Position numbers and translations under genes: made by a program
Shown: positions 1 through 12,559 of the stretch, piece by piece
Layout: each line of letters starts with the position of its first letter
How positions within the stretch are numbered: the stretch's first letter is position 1
Origin: Coprinus comatus
Lineage: Eukaryota; Basidiomycota; Agaricomycetes; Agaricales; Agaricaceae
NCBI GenBank assembly: GCA_034638255.1
Contig: JAWPGT010000023.1
Location: 1-64,000, forward strand
Direction of reading: 5' to 3'
Length of the DNA stretch: 64,000 nt
Notes under the pieces: model-generated
What the model was told of the DNA's origin: nothing
Databases searched by the model: none
What the model saw: the letters and a program-made list of their open reading frames with translations, nothing else

Positions 1-199
1 ATTTGGGTTCTACCCATAGAGAATGTCTTCATAACATCACGGAAGAATTGGGTGAGGCGTGGGCTACTTGGCAGGAGTGTAGTTTGGCTGATTACACTGT
101 GTCCAAGGTTCAACCAAACACCCGTCAACAGTCAAATACTAAGGTTAGGGTTCTCGTGTACCTCTCGAATTACGATTGCACGACAACCCGGGGCAAGAC

Positions 200-575
200 A
201 CCAACCTGATACGTTCAACTTCGTATTGTAGGCAGCATCTATCCGGAGATTGGATACCCGCGTGGTCTGAAAGTCGACAAGAAAAGAGAAAACTCAATGA
301 TAATACGGCTGCCAAATGCGACATTTTGACAAATCCTAGTCCGATTACTGTTGGTGCTGTTATGCACAGGGAAGCTGAATTGACTCAGATTTCGGACTTC
401 TGCCAGCTGCTCTTTTTAGTTTCCGCGCCCACTCGAGCTTGGCTTCGTTCTTCTTCTCTCACTTTGAGTTCGGTAGGAGTCTGGGCATCGGACTTTGTGC
501 AGTTATCCTTTCTTCAAACTCAATAAGTCCGCTAGACTACCGGTGCCAACGACCTACGACAAACAGGACCTGAAA
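200..575 (+). pseudogene. Decayed copy 1 of the Ser/Thr-rich protein gene
   Basis: This stretch aligns by eye with the intact gene at 5457-6797. Both contain a 'gatacccgcgtggtctg'-like segment, a following 'aaagtcga...aaaagaga' segment, then 'gacattttgacaaatcc' and 'tatgcacagg' blocks in the same order. Several stretches of the intact gene are missing and the frame is not maintained, so I read it as a relic rather than a gene. It lies at the left edge of the window, and related material further left cannot be seen. Boundaries are approximate. Confidence 0.5.
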
Positions 576-859
576 ATCATGCGTTTAATGGGCTAATTGG
601 GAATCGAATTACTTGTGTGGTGGTCATCAAACCGGTATTGTCGCTCAATTAGATATCAAGAATATTGGTGACAAAGTCTATAAAGTAGTGAGCACTGTTT
701 AGAACCGGTACCGTCAACGAATGGTCCGAAATATAATCCCTTTACGGCCATAACCAAACTTTAATTATACGGAATGATTGATATTTTGACGTATGTATGT
801 TCGGGGGAGTTGGTTGGTAGGATGTGTTTAGACTTGTTTTCCGTAATCTGTTGTGCTGA

Positions 860-1480
860 TGTATGCGACATTTTTGAAGAGTCTTAATCCAAATCCAAAT
901 CCAAATCTCACTTCTGAAATGCGTAGGAATGCAGCAACCCAAAGAGGTGACAGATTCCACTTTTAACTTATTCATTAGCTTCTGTCGAATAGTTCTATCC
1001 CCACCTCGAGTCTGCGTGTGGGCACAAATGTTGGCATGAATGTAGGGAGTTCAAACGTTCGGGTTTGACTGTGAACAAGGTTCAAGGTTCAAGCATTCCA
1101 AATGGAATTTGGTCATCTACCATTCATTACCAACGTACAACAGCAGCGTCCACAAGGCCTTGGGCTTTCTCTGGAAATGGTGCTATTGTTTCTGGGCCCA
1201 TTGTTTCGGGAATTGCTTCAGGCATGAAAATTTTGGGTGAGATTCCCACTATGGATCCAGAGTCCAGGCTGGGACACATTCGTTTATCAACGCAAGGGAT
1301 TCCTGGTTCAAGGACAAGAACAAAATTTGTTATATGATACTAAATAGTAGATCAGGTGTGTAGTACTCTTCTTGTTTTATTATTCCACTAACGGGTTGAT
1401 AAGTGATTACTCAACGTTTAGATTTTACCTCTGAAAGTGAAATACCAAAACCAATTCTTAGCCAGATAGTCGCATTTCGT
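860..1480 (+). pseudogene. Decayed copy 2 of the Ser/Thr-rich protein gene
   Basis: The segment follows the intact gene at 5457-6797 block by block. It has the 'acatttttgaagag' start, the repeated 'aatccaaatcc' motif, 'gattccacttttaact..ttcattagctt', a stretch reading LTVNKVQ against LTVNQCS, the exon-end block 'aggacaagaac', the intron start 'gtgtgtagtactct', and the exon-2 block 'attttacctctgaaagtgaaat'. Numerous indels and stops prevent a continuous product. It sits 1.2 kb upstream of TGL-A, just as the intact copy sits upstream of TGL-B. The pair of genes was therefore duplicated together. Confidence 0.65.
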
Positions 1481-1499
1481 TGTAGGTGAGGGAATACTA

Positions 1500-2580
1500 T
1501 CATAGCTTGTTTTTCAGAAGTAAGGAAGCTAGGAAGGTAGTGGTGCAACGTACGCGGCCATGTCACCGCACACAAGACTACTCTTCCTTTGTTTCCAATC
1601 GTAATAAGAACTCAAGGTGTCTGGCTGGTTGATAGGAACTGAGGTGAGGTCTCTGCTGACAGGGATATGTGACGTATATACCTTCCATACTTCCTGCCAT
1701 GTATTACAATGTTTCAAATTTTGCATCAGAGATGGTTTAACGAATTCTGATGTACACATATGGACTACGGCGATATAAAAGGCCCTGAGGCACCATTATT
1801 AAAGTACCTCCACAGGGAGTGAAGCACTAGTGTGTAGTATGCAAGAATTGGTATGGTTGATCAATACATACACAGTACATCACTTAGTGGTTATTTTTGT
1901 CCCCTACAAGCGCGTGACCAGCATTTTTTTTTTTTTTTTTTCCAGTTCAGCATTAATATCCCTCTACAAGCAAACTATAGTGCTAAGACGCGGTGGACCT
2001 AATATATATGATAATTAGTGGCCCAATCTACTGGAGAGAATCTACGAATAACAAGTCAATACAGGGATATGGATGTGTCTGATGGTAAGTAGCGTGACCG
2101 ACGTGGACGATACTGGTCACTTGTTGGTCTCTCGTATCATTGAACCAGCACCAAACGTCGTGAAGGCTCTTCAAAACAGTGGTCAGCCAACGTGAATTAT
2201 AATTGGGCACATTCTGACTGTCAACGCTTGTTTTAGATTTACGTCAAAACTGTGAAACAGAACGCCTGATAAGGGACAAAGCTGCGCATGCAAGGAGTAG
2301 GCTCCTTTCTCAGCCAACAGACGTGACCTACTCTTCGCAATAGATCAAGAAACTACCTACATCCACCGAATCTCCACGTACATCTGCCCATTACATTCTT
2401 CCAAAGAGCCTGTCATGTTGAAATAATGTTACTAGTATTCATTATTGAGAATGCTCCGGGCTGTATGGGGCTTACGAGGCATTGAATACAAGCCCTCTTT
2501 CGACGTTCAATCTTAGAAAATGGATAAAAACGCATTGAAAGATAGAAATTGAGTCAGCGACTCTACCCTTCTCAACACAC
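1500..2580 (+). repeat. Upstream block of TGL-A, duplicated before TGL-B
   Basis: This non-coding stretch has a diverged partner at about 8640-9420. Shared landmarks in the same order are 'gtacgcggcca', 'ataccttc.atacttc', 'tttgc.tcagagatgg', 'tgtatgcaagaat', 'cttgttttaga' and 'ggcattgaataca.gccctcttt'. It ends in a weak TATA-like GATAAAAA (2523-2530) and leads into the TGL-A leader, which carries a likely 5'-UTR intron (about 2587-2638, gtgagt to cacag). A poly-T run lies at about 1925-1941. I see no credible gene in it. Confidence 0.6.
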
Positions 2581-2658
2581 GACATCGTGAGTGTTCTCTG
2601 TTATCATTCTTTGAGAAATCTCCAACCTTGATACACAGGATAAACTTTCTAGCCAGTC

Positions 2659-4885
2659 ATGGTCCATGCAGCTTTCCAAATTTTGAAGATATCAACAAAT
2701 TGCGACATTCCTGTCCGTAACTCGAAGGATGAGCTCATCCTTGGCCCTCAAATCGTCTGGGAGAGAAAGGAAATCATCGATGGTACTCATGGATCTCTTG
2801 TACCAATTGCATTCCCTTATGATTTCACCTCCGATGTTGGCACTACTGGGGCATTGGATATTGTGCTCCAACCTTCCAGTTCTCGTTCATTTTCTGGAAA
2901 TTATCGTCTTTCCGGTCACATTGATGGCAATAGGGTCTTGGAAAGTGATATATTTACCATTTCCTCCACGAGCGATATAAGTGTTACTGCTAAGGTTGTT
3001 TTACCCAAAACTCATAAAACCCCATTTGCCTGGGCGGGGACTGTCTTTGGAAATTGGAAGTGGATGGAGATACAGATGAAGACTTGGGAGCTACTACCCG
3101 ACTCGAGCTCTATTGGATCGCAGGAGATATTCATGACCTCTTCCTTTCTGGTCATGCTGGTATCGCCGTCGACTTCCTACGTGCTGTTATTCCGAACCTC
3201 AATTTTGCCGGTGATAAGGGTACGTGTGCCAAACAAGGATACCAATGTCTTATTCTTATTTTCCGATGAATTTGGTTAGATGTGGATCGGCCTGAGGCTT
3301 TGGCTCGCTATGATCCTTACAGTGCTACACGTAACACGTTCAACAATTTCTCCAAGGTATATGACTCTGCTGGTGGTGGTACGTATATTAATATACTTCT
3401 TGAATTGTTGTCTTACTTTGCGAAACAGGGAGGTCCTTCTTCTTGATCTCGAACACTCCTCAATATGGCGGTGTTTTCCGATATCAATACTTCATTGCTG
3501 CCAGGATCGGTGGCCGTCCAGGAAGCTTGGCACCCATTGTCAATTGTTATGATCAAGCAGGGATGGTACAGATTGTTAATTCGTTTGGTACCATTGTTCC
3601 CGACCGACCATCCTGGCTTTATATGCAACCTTACGGCTTCATTACTGCGACTTATCTTGTAGGGCTTCCTGGTTTATGCAACAACCCGTTCTATCCGATT
3701 ACTCGAAGCCCGCAATACCTTGAAAACATCAACGACAGTAGAAGAACACCATTTGGTAACCATGCATTCAACGGAAGGTTGGCTAGATGGAGCCCTACCT
3801 CGGACAATATATTTGATGCTTGTGGTGGACCACATGTTGGCGATAACCCTCTATCCTACGTTTCATACGCGATTGACAGGCAGACCACCCTTTATACACC
3901 AACATTCCAACCCGGTCAACTCAAGAATATAGTTCAATGTACTGGAGTGACTGGTACATCACCCAATCGTGATGCTGTCGATCCTCTCACCGCAGGAAAG
4001 GGTCTTGATATATTGATTCAGAGGGCCACTTCAACCAATCCACACTCCAGGGTTTGTCTTCAGTCTCGATGGGACAACGTTTCATCATGGCTCAGATCGG
4101 TGGTTGACGGAGACACTACTGTCGCATTCAGTGATATTCACCATGGCTCTGGTTTTGTTGAGACGCTTTGGCATCTCGCAGGTGTGGAAGGTGTAGGTGA
4201 TGTGGTACTAGATGCGAAAATCCATACCCCCACTGGTTCCACCGACCTTGACCTTTCTCGAGCGTCTGCTGCCGCCCTGGACAGCTTCCAATGCTACCTT
4301 TCGAATGTCCAAATCGATTTGGGAGAGGAAAGCGAGCTTTTGAACACACTCTGGGAACCCGCAACAGTTGCATTCGAATATGCACAATATGCAGTCCAAT
4401 CGGCTTCCCATATCCCTCAAGGTCGTGTTGTCATCGTCTCTGGGAATACCTTGATCAGTATTACTGCAATCGGCGATTCCACTACCAGAGCTTCTTTGGA
4501 ACCATTCTTGAAGAAAGTCCTTTCCCATACAACTATTAGCCAACCAATCTCTCTCTCCACTCCCAAAGTTGACTCTACTCGTTTGAATATCCCAGCTTCT
4601 CGTCAGGGTACTGAGGTCAATGCTATCAAGGGAATTGGTGTTCCTTTCTCTGTTCGTTGCCAAGTCCCTCATCCAATTTCCCTTGCTTCAGCACATGTCG
4701 AGAACCGTGGAGTGTTGTTGAAAGGTTATAAAACTATAGCCGAGACAGGGTCAGAGTTAACAACAATTGAATTTGATTTTGTTACTTGGAAGGTTGGGTC
4801 GCATGAGGTTGAGCTGTTGTTCTCTAGGGCGGAAACGTTGACTGAAGGTAGCCACAAAGTTCGCGTGGAAGTTGTGGAGGGTTAA
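2659..4885 (+). pseudogene. TGL-A: transglutaminase-like family paralogue, one frameshift
   Basis: First member of the five-gene family and sister of TGL-B. Exons by splice consensus and alignment are 2659-3219, 3280-3378 and 3429-4885. Exon 1 is one base short. At about 3035-3042 it reads 'tgggcgggga' where TGL-B reads 'tgggccgggga', so the frame shifts inside the N-terminal domain. The downstream part (TRLELYWI, then DIHDLFLSGHAG) continues in another frame. The rest is open and keeps the predicted triad: Cys in NCYDQ, His in GNHAFNG and Asp in IFDACGGPH. Exon 1 would otherwise have exactly the expected length (562 nt against 565 in B), so this is either a very young pseudogene or an assembly error. 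The product is unknown. The Cys-His-Asp order suggests a papain/transglutaminase-like fold (inference). No signal peptide is visible. Confidence 0.75.
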
Positions 4886-5456
4886 AAAGAAATTGACTGA
4901 AACCATATGCCAGGACAAGATACCGATACTCTTATGGTCTATCACTGGTATCGTTTGTTAAGCCCGTCGACCTCAAATGAGAAGCGAGAAGATTAATTAC
5001 TATATGTCGTTATTGTGTTTGTTAAAAATGTCACAAATTGATTACTGCTACTGGTATCTAACCTTTGTCACTTAGTTCTCCCAATCAGAAAGGTCATGGA
5101 GCTTGCCACGATATAGCAGGGGATACTCCAATATTCTTAATTAAAGTAATCGATTTATTTATGACAAGCCAATCTGTCGCTTTTGAGAGCAGAAATATCA
5201 ACAATTGGTACAAAGTAGAAAATGGAGGTTCGACATTAAACAGGAACATGATTCAACTGATGACAATCTTTACGACACGGGGAGGCCTGGTCTTAGAATC
5301 GAGGATATTTGGTTTCTCCTGTCTTTCCCAATGAATACATTATTCTTAGTCCAATTTAAAACGGGTCAGTGGTACCAATTAGGATGATGTTTAACTCACC
5401 TCTCATCTTTCCTTTCACTCCCTCACTCTTCCTCATTTTCCTCTTCAGTAACCACA
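4886..5456. other. Intergenic, TGL-A 3' flank and next promoter
   Basis: About 570 bp without a convincing gene. The first 100-150 bp are presumably the 3' untranslated region of TGL-A. A pyrimidine-rich stretch (5395-5455, ctcacctctcatctttcctt-like) directly precedes the ATG at 5457 and is typical of fungal core promoters. The ORFs seen here are short and carry no recognisable motif. Confidence 0.5.
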
Positions 5457-6797
5457 ATGAATCAGAACCTTCCATCTGATGCATCCACAATTAAGACACC
5501 GAGACCCATGTATTCAAGACCATATCCTAGACAGAGTCGATCCGGGGATAAGATACCCTTGTGGTCTGGCGTTAATACGGTTTCTAGTGCCAGTGAAAGT
5601 CGATCTGGAAAAAGAAGAGAAGGAGCAGTAACTATGAGTGGAATACCTGCTACGATAGTATCTATAGCGACATTTTTGAAGAATCCGAATCCGAATCCGA
5701 TTACTACTTCTACTAGTATGCACAGGAATACTGGAACAACTCAAATATCGCAGATTCCACTTTTGACTACTTCATTAGCTTCAACTTCTATTCTATCTCA
5801 GTCTGGACCATATGTCTCGAGCTCTACTTCGAGTCTGGGCGTGGGTTTGAGTACGGATGTTGGTTTGAATGTTCCGGGGAGTTTAACAGTGAACCAATGT
5901 TCAAGTATTTCAAATGGAATTCGAACATCTACTAGTGGAACTACCAATATGCAACAACAACTACGGGACCTTGGACTTTCCCCGGAAATGGCGTTTAATT
6001 CTTCTGGACACATTGTCTCACCAATTGTTTCAAACGCCTTAAATAGGTTGGATAAGATTCCGACTTCTATACCTGGGGTCCAGCACAGGACGCATTCGTA
6101 TACCGTTTATCAATGCAAGATACTCTCGGTTAGAAGACAAGAACGAATTCTGGTATTCGATGAAGAGTGGATTCAAGTATGTAGTACTCTCATTTACTTC
6201 GCTCTCGGGACTGCCGTGCGATATTTCAATGCGCTGACAAGCTTAAATTTACTAACTACTCAACATTTAGATTTTGCCTCCAAAAATGAAATATCAATAC
6301 CAATCCTTAGTAGTAAACGATAGTCAGAAATCAGAGATTTATCACATTCGGTTTCTCCATTCAGTGACGGTACAAGCTGGATGGAAAGCTTCTACGAGAC
6401 AAACCAAGTGTTTTAAAGTTGCCGCAAGATTCGAAGCCATCCAATCGTCGCGAAATCGAGTAATAGACGAAAACGAACATACCCCCGATAGTAAGGATTC
6501 AAAGGTTGTTAAGCCTGAGGTGGACTACGGAAGTGAGGGTGATGTGATCGTATTGGAGTTCAAGCAACTATCGGGGGATAACCATATTGGCAAGGTAATA
6601 TCGAAGAGATATGATCTGAGAATGGAGAGCTCGAAGGTGGCTGGTACGTCTGTTTTGTTTTGAGATTCCGTTCAACTCTGATGATTTCCGATGTCATTTC
6701 ATTATACGTTGGATGATACTTGCATCATATGTGTGTAGCTGAGGTGGCAGTAATGTTGAAGCGGGCAAAGCGTGAATTAACTGTAAGTCTGACATAG
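5457..6797 (+). CDS. Uncharacterised Ser/Thr-rich protein (383 aa)
   Basis: I do not recognise the family. Three exons join in frame: 5457-6176, 6271-6643 and 6739-6797, with introns gtatgt...tttag and gtacgt...gtgtag. Residues 1-190 are rich in Ser, Thr, Asn and Pro with little predicted order. Residues of about 190-330 are more conserved-looking and contain basic and aromatic residues (VYQCKILSVRRQER, then IYHIRFLHSVTVQAGWK). No signal peptide or membrane segment is visible. A perfect donor (gtaagt, 6783) overlaps the end of exon 3. An alternative last intron to cacttgcag (6911) would replace the tail VSLT with NMRNA. Two decayed copies lie upstream, and each copy pairs with a TGL gene. This suggests the two genes were duplicated as a unit. 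Gene structure is moderately certain and function unknown. Confidence 0.6.
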
Positions 6798-8640
6798 TAG
6801 ACTGGTAGTAAATGCGAAGTAGATGTTTTAAATTTAAACATGTCACAAATACCACGGTCACAACTGTTGCCTCTTTTCTTCACCTTACCACGCCCCTTCT
6901 CGCACTTGCAGAACATGAGAAATGCTTAAGATAATCACGATGTTGAAGCAGGAATTCATAAATTTCCACTCACTCGTATCTGGACTTACAGCGCGTTTCC
7001 CAACTATTTTCCTATCACCTAAAAAACCAGGGCCGTGATGTAGACGACTCGAGGCGACAAAACCCTGTCAGGTACCTACCAATCCGTCTTGACTCACAAG
7101 TTTGCAGTCGTTGGCGTGGTGTCGTATTGTTTTCTCCCCGTTCCGAGCTCCTCAGGATTAATTTAGACACTTCCCTGCGGTCGAACAAGAATTATGGAAT
7201 ATGGCCCGAATATAGAGGATCATGCAATGACAGTACGCCAGGGGCGGTTTGACAAGCCGCATTATTTGTATGGTGTTTAGAAAAGGAATCACCCAGCCTG
7301 GATGAGGCGCGTCGAGACATATTCCTCGGGTATTCTACCCGATTCTGCGGTATCTTTGTTTGAGAAGTGTAGAATCCGTTCTCGACAAATTTTCTTCCTT
7401 TTCAATAACACTGCGCATTCGAACCCATTCCATCATTATCAGTCGGAAGAAGCTGAACTAGAGGTAATCCTCCCACCCTCGAAACATGTCGCTTGTTTAC
7501 GCAATGCGATATACCCAATCCCAATCCCAATCCTAATCCTAATACCTCCCTGAAACTCTGCTCCGTCCATTCGAACTACTCAGTCTTAAGAAGCTAAAGT
7601 TCAAGGACGATACTTCTTGCACTCGTTTTCTGGACAATTTTCTTTTGAAGGGAACCGCGAACACCAATGACCTTGAAATCTTCTTTTTCAACTTCCTTGG
7701 CCTAGTTATTTATTGTAAGTAGTTACACGGTCGAAAATACAACATATTCAAGTTCTATCACCTCGGATTATCTCTTTCCAGTACACTGACATGAAGAACA
7801 GCTATGGATTAGGGCCAGTTTCTCCCCATTTTCTCACCCATCTCCACCTTTTCTACGAACTAGTGTCAACGCTGACACAGTCGTCAGTGGTCTCGGCTTT
7901 TTCCTCCGGACTCCAGAATCATAAAGACTATCACCTGCTCTAGATTGATCGCTTGAAAGTTGATTGGGTTGTATCATTCTTCCGTTTTATCCTACTAGAA
8001 ACAATCGCAACCGCTTTGTGTTTGACGGGGCCTGTGTAAGTCACATTGGCAGGCTTTTAACTATACAAAAATGGTTTTTTTAGCAGGAAATCATCTTCCT
8101 TTCCTGCTGGGCGTTATTTGTTTTGAAGAGATTCTTTTTGGTCATATCAGATGGATGGGTAGGAATTTGATGAAGTGGATAGAACGGACTTGATGTGGAC
8201 AATTCTTCCAGTAACAGTAACAGCAATTTTTTGGATGAACAAACATGGGATGGAGTTAAGAGGAAGTGGGCACACAGAGAGTTTCATCCAGATTCGGACT
8301 CGGACTATTCAACAGCCGGATTACGTCAAAGTCAAATAACCAATATTTGCCTGTCTATCCGAAAAAATAAACAAAACTACGCTTGAAAGTTTCGATTGAT
8401 CACAGGCAGAAATAACGGGGAACTAACAACATATCGAGATTTGTCAAGTAGCTCCAAACAGTTTGTTTTTTGCGACATTCCCTTTCGTGATGTGAATGTA
8501 GTGTGTGGGGATATAGGCTGTAGTTTTATTCAACTATGTATGCAAGAGTACACAACTGGCGGGCATTGAGTCGTACTATATCCGAAAACTCGTCTTCCAA
8601 GTGTAGGTAATCGTATTCGTGGTGTGTGAAGAATATTAAT
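6798..8640. other. Intergenic, no supported gene
   Basis: I find only short, low-complexity ORFs here, for example one at 7302-7553 ending in a Pro-Ile repeat from 'aatcccaatccc' units and one at 8195-8386 with an Asn-Ser repeat. Neither has a clear start context, partner exon or known motif. The stretch lies between the Ser/Thr-rich gene and the duplicated TGL-B upstream block, and its counterpart is nearly absent before TGL-A. It is therefore either an insertion or sequence lost from the first unit. Confidence 0.45.
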
Positions 8641-9420
8641 AAGTGGTCGTCGGGTCCAGACACAAGCCAGGAAAGTAGCGGTGCGAAGTACGCGGCCACT
8701 GATGTTTACACAGAGCTATTTGTGCTTCCGTCGCAGTGCTTCCTTCGCTTCCGATTATAGTGAGAAGGGTACAGAGGGTCAATGATAGAAGCTGGGATAA
8801 GACTTTACTCATAGGAGTACGGGGAAATGTGCCGTGCATACCTTCTATACTTCAAGCATGTCAGGTTTCAATTTTGCCTCAGAAATGGTACAAACGAGTT
8901 CTTGTGTTAGAGGCTTAGACATGTATGAGCTACAGCAATATCAGAACTTCTGAGGTAAGTTGAAGGCACCGATGGACGGTATGCAAGAATGAATATTTGA
9001 ATATTATATTGATCAGGTGTAACATTGGCGTGTGAGTCCGGTGACTTACTTTTGGCTAAATTCACCAACGTCATCAAATGGTCAGACAAAGTGAATCATA
9101 GTTGAGCGCATTGTGATTGTCGATACTTGTTTTAGACTTATAGAATACCCGGCAAGGAACATCTGTGCACAAAATAGGAAGCTCTTCTTCGCAACTCCAC
9201 CAAAAAACCACATATACCCAAGGAATCTCCACGTAACTCCACCCAACTCCTGTATTCCTCTTCCAAAGAGCCTATCATGGCTAAGATAACACTATCCGGA
9301 TAAGGCTTGCAAGGCATTGAATACAAACCCTCTTTGGAAAGTTCAATCTTGACAGATGGATAAAAGCATACTGGAAGGTGTACATTGGGTCAACAGCTCT
9401 ACTTCTCTCGACACTTGACA
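8640..9420 (+). repeat. Upstream block of TGL-B, partner of 1500-2580
   Basis: Diverged copy of the block before TGL-A (see 1500-2580 for shared landmarks). It ends with a TATA-like GATAAAAG (9359-9366). The following leader contains a likely 50-nt 5'-UTR intron (9423-9472, gtgagt to atgcag), then GATAAACTCTTG before the ATG at 9494. The same leader and intron occur before TGL-A, so these two paralogues share promoter architecture that differs from that of TGL-C, D and E. Confidence 0.6.
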
Positions 9421-9493
9421 TCGTGAGTCCTCTACCATCACCCTTCAAACTATCTACAACCTCAATATGCAGGATAAACTCTTGAATTAAATC

Positions 9494-11748
9494 ATGAAGA
9501 TCGACCGATCTTTCCGAATTCTGAAAATATCAACAAAATGTGATATTCCTCTGCGTAATTCGAAGAAGGAACTCATCCTCGGCCCTCAAATCGTCTGGGA
9601 GGGAAAGGACGTCAATGATGGTACTCATGGATCCCTTGTGCCAATCGCATTCCCTTATGATTTCACCTCTCGTGTTGACTCTACCGGAGCATTGAATCTC
9701 ACACTCCAACCATCTAGTTCTTGTTCACTTTCTGGAAACTATCGTCTTTCTGGTCACATTGATGGCAATAGGGTCTTGGAAAGTGATACATTTACCATTT
9801 CCTCCACGAGCGATATTAGTGTTACTGCTAAGGTTGTTTTACCCAAAACTCGTAAAACTCCATTTGCCTGGGCCGGGGACTGTCTTTGGAAATTGGAAGT
9901 GGATGGAGACACAGATGAAGACTTGAGAGTTGCTACCCGACTCGAGCTCTATTGGATTGTGGGGGATATTCATGACCTCTTCCTTTCCGGTCATGCTGGT
10001 ATTGCTGTAGAATTTCTGCGCGCTGTTATTCAGAATCTCAATTTCGCTGGTTATCGAGGTACGTGTGCCAAATTTAAATAGGAGTACCAATGTCTTATCG
10101 TCCGATTCATTTGGTTAGATGTAGAAGAGGTTGGCGTTGAGGCCGTCGCTCTGCAATACGAACCTTCCCGTGCTACAATTAACACGTTCAGTAATTTCTC
10201 CAAGGTATATGACTCTGCTGGTGGTGGTGCGTACATTCACACACTTTATGGATTGTGATCTTACTTCACGAAATAGGGAGGTCCAATTTCGTGATCTCAA
10301 ACACTCCTGGATTTGGTGGTATTTTCCGATACCAATATTTCATTGCTGCCAGAGTCGGTGGTGGTCCTGGCAGCTTGGAACCCATTGTCAACTGTTATGA
10401 CCAAGCAGGGATGGTACAGATTGTTGATTCATTTGGTAGTATCGTTGCCGACCGACCATCCTGGCTTTTCATGCAACCATATGGTTACATTGTTTCAACA
10501 TATCTGGTGGGACTCCCGGGTTTATGCAACAATCCATTCTTCCCGATGACTCAAAGCCCACAATACATTGGCATCAACGATCCTAGAAGAACATCATTTT
10601 ACAATCACGCATTCAATGGAAGGCTAGCTACATGGAGCCCTACCTCTGACAGTATCTTTGACGCTTGTGGTGGGCCGCATCTCGGCGACAACCCTCTGTC
10701 CTACGTTTCATCCACAATTGACAGGCAAACCACGCTTTATACACCCCAATTCCAGCCCGGTCAGCTCGGTAATATAGCGCAACATCCAGGAGTTACCGGC
10801 ACCTCTCCCACTCTTTCTGCTGTCCATGCTCCCCCTGCCGGGAAAGGTCTTGAGACCTTGATTCAGAGGGCCACTTCCACCAATCGTCACTCCGGGAGAT
10901 TCTTGCAGTCTCGATGGGATAACATTCCTTCATGGCTCCAATCAGTAGTCGACAGAAACACTACTGTGGCTTTCAGTGATATTCACCATGGCTCTGACTT
11001 TGTTGATGTACTTTGGCATCTCGCAAATGTGGCCGGTGTGGGTGACGTCGTATTGAATGCGAAAATCCATACCCCAGCTAGTTCGGACGATCTAGATCTT
11101 TCCCGAGCATCTGCTGCTGCCCTGGACAGCTTCCGATGCTACCTTGCGAATGTCCAAATCGATTTAGGAGAGGAAAGCGAGCTTTTGAACACACTCTGGG
11201 AACCTGCAACAGTTGCATTCGAATATGCACAGTATGCAGTCCAATCGGCTTCCCGTATTCCTCGCGGCCATGTAGTGATCGTCTCTGGAAATGCTTTGAT
11301 TAGTGTCACTGCAATCCGCAACTCCACCACTAGTGCTTCGTTGGAACCGTTCTTGAAGAAAGTCCTCCATCATACAACTATTAGCAAACCGATCTCTCTT
11401 TCCATTCCTAAAGCAGACTCTACTCGTTTAAGCATCCCAGCTTCTCGTCAGGGTACTGAGGTCAATGTCATTATGGGAATTGGTGTTCCTTTCTCCATTC
11501 GTTGCCAAGTCCCTCATCCAATTTCCCTTGCTTCAGCACATGTCGAGAACCGTGGGGTGTTATTGAAAGGCTATAATACTACAGTCGAGAGGAGGTCAAA
11601 GTTAACGACAATTGAGTTTGATTTCGTTACTTGGAAGGTTGGGTCGCATGAGGTTGAGCTGTTATTCTCTATGGCGGAAACGTTGACTGGTGGTAGTCAT
11701 AAAGTTCGTGTGGAGGTTGCAGAGGGACAAGAAGTGTTAGTTTTGTAA
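9494..11748 (+). CDS. TGL-B: transglutaminase-like family protein (714 aa)
   Basis: Intact member of the five-paralogue family. Exons 9494-10058, 10119-10226 and 10277-11748 join in phase 1/1 and give 714 codons. The N-terminal domain (about 1-190) is beta-rich and ends in TRLELYWI and a conserved segment DIHDLFLSGHAGIAVEFLR. The central domain (about 230-350) carries Cys in NCYDQA, His in YNHAFNG and Asp in IFDACGGPH. These residues come in the order and spacing style of transglutaminase-like cysteine enzymes (inference from motif order only). After a variable linker a C-terminal region of about 300 residues is again beta-rich. There is no signal peptide or transmembrane segment, so the protein is probably cytosolic. 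The nearest relative is TGL-A. Whether it is a protease, transglutaminase or inactive binder cannot be told from the sequence. Confidence 0.85.
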
Positions 11749-12029
11749 AAACATGTACAGTATATAAGGTTGTGATTTTTGATGTAAAATAGGAAAGGAA
11801 TAAATTTACGCTTCAAAATGCCCATAATCTTGTTCTAATAGCTGCTAGCCCAAAATTCTCTTGCTAATGTTGGTTCTCTCACTTTCTTCTTGAAGTACAA
11901 TGATACAACAGCTTGTAACTACCACGTGTAGAATATCTCTGTTGATATATCTAGATTTATATTTTTTACTTTACATAGGGATTGAACCCTCAGCGTGACA
12001 CCGTCATAAAATCTGAAAATATAACAAAT

Positions 12030-12550
12030 ACAAGTTTTCCTCCATATTGTCCCTCAAGTCCTCTCTATAACGTAGCTACTGGGCACTCCCTTGCCCAATG
12101 TCCCTTTTCCGCACAGCCATTACACACACCCTCAGGCTGTGGTTTTGCTTTTCCTTTTGTGTCCCTTTTTTTTTCTTACCCTCAGTATTTCCTATCATCC
12201 GTTTTTTCTCTCAACTTCTTCATGCAGAGTCGATGACAGTACTCGCTATTCGGAGTTGTCATTGCATTCAGGTCCAAATGGTCATAAAGTTGAAGCAGCT
12301 TCTGTGTGATGTTTCGCCATTTGCAGTGTTGGGCAACTTGGAGCATACGATATAATAATACTCGAGTACGCCCGTTCAGGAATATCAAGGCCACATTTGG
12401 CAATCCTTTGTTGAATCCTAGACTTAGCATTACGAATAATGTAGAGCCAGTTTCGTGTTGAGAATTCAGAGAATTCGGAAGCTGCCAACGAGAAGAGGGC
12501 GCATTTAAAATTATTATTGCTGCCGACTCATGGAGACAATGAATCTTCAT
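12030..12550 (-). mobile_element. LTR-retrotransposon gag remnant with zinc knuckle
   Basis: On the minus strand an open stretch of about 120 codons (12550-12182) is followed, after stops, by a segment that reads CNGCAEKGHWAREC. This is a perfect CX2CX4HX4C-type zinc knuckle of retroelement Gag proteins. Internal stops and frame changes show it is dead. No reverse transcriptase, integrase or LTR is visible next to it, so only a fragment remains. The upstream open stretch lacks a motif I can name. Its link to the knuckle rests on adjacency and strand. Confidence 0.6.
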
Positions 12551-12559
12551 TCATAATGC

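Noticed and set aside
4208..4672. 154-codon minus-strand ORF opposite TGL-A (similar ones opposite B, C and E, e.g. 19829-20350)
   Set aside because: It is antisense to a conserved exon. The same shadow appears opposite each paralogue because the coding strand is conserved, and there is no independent start or motif.
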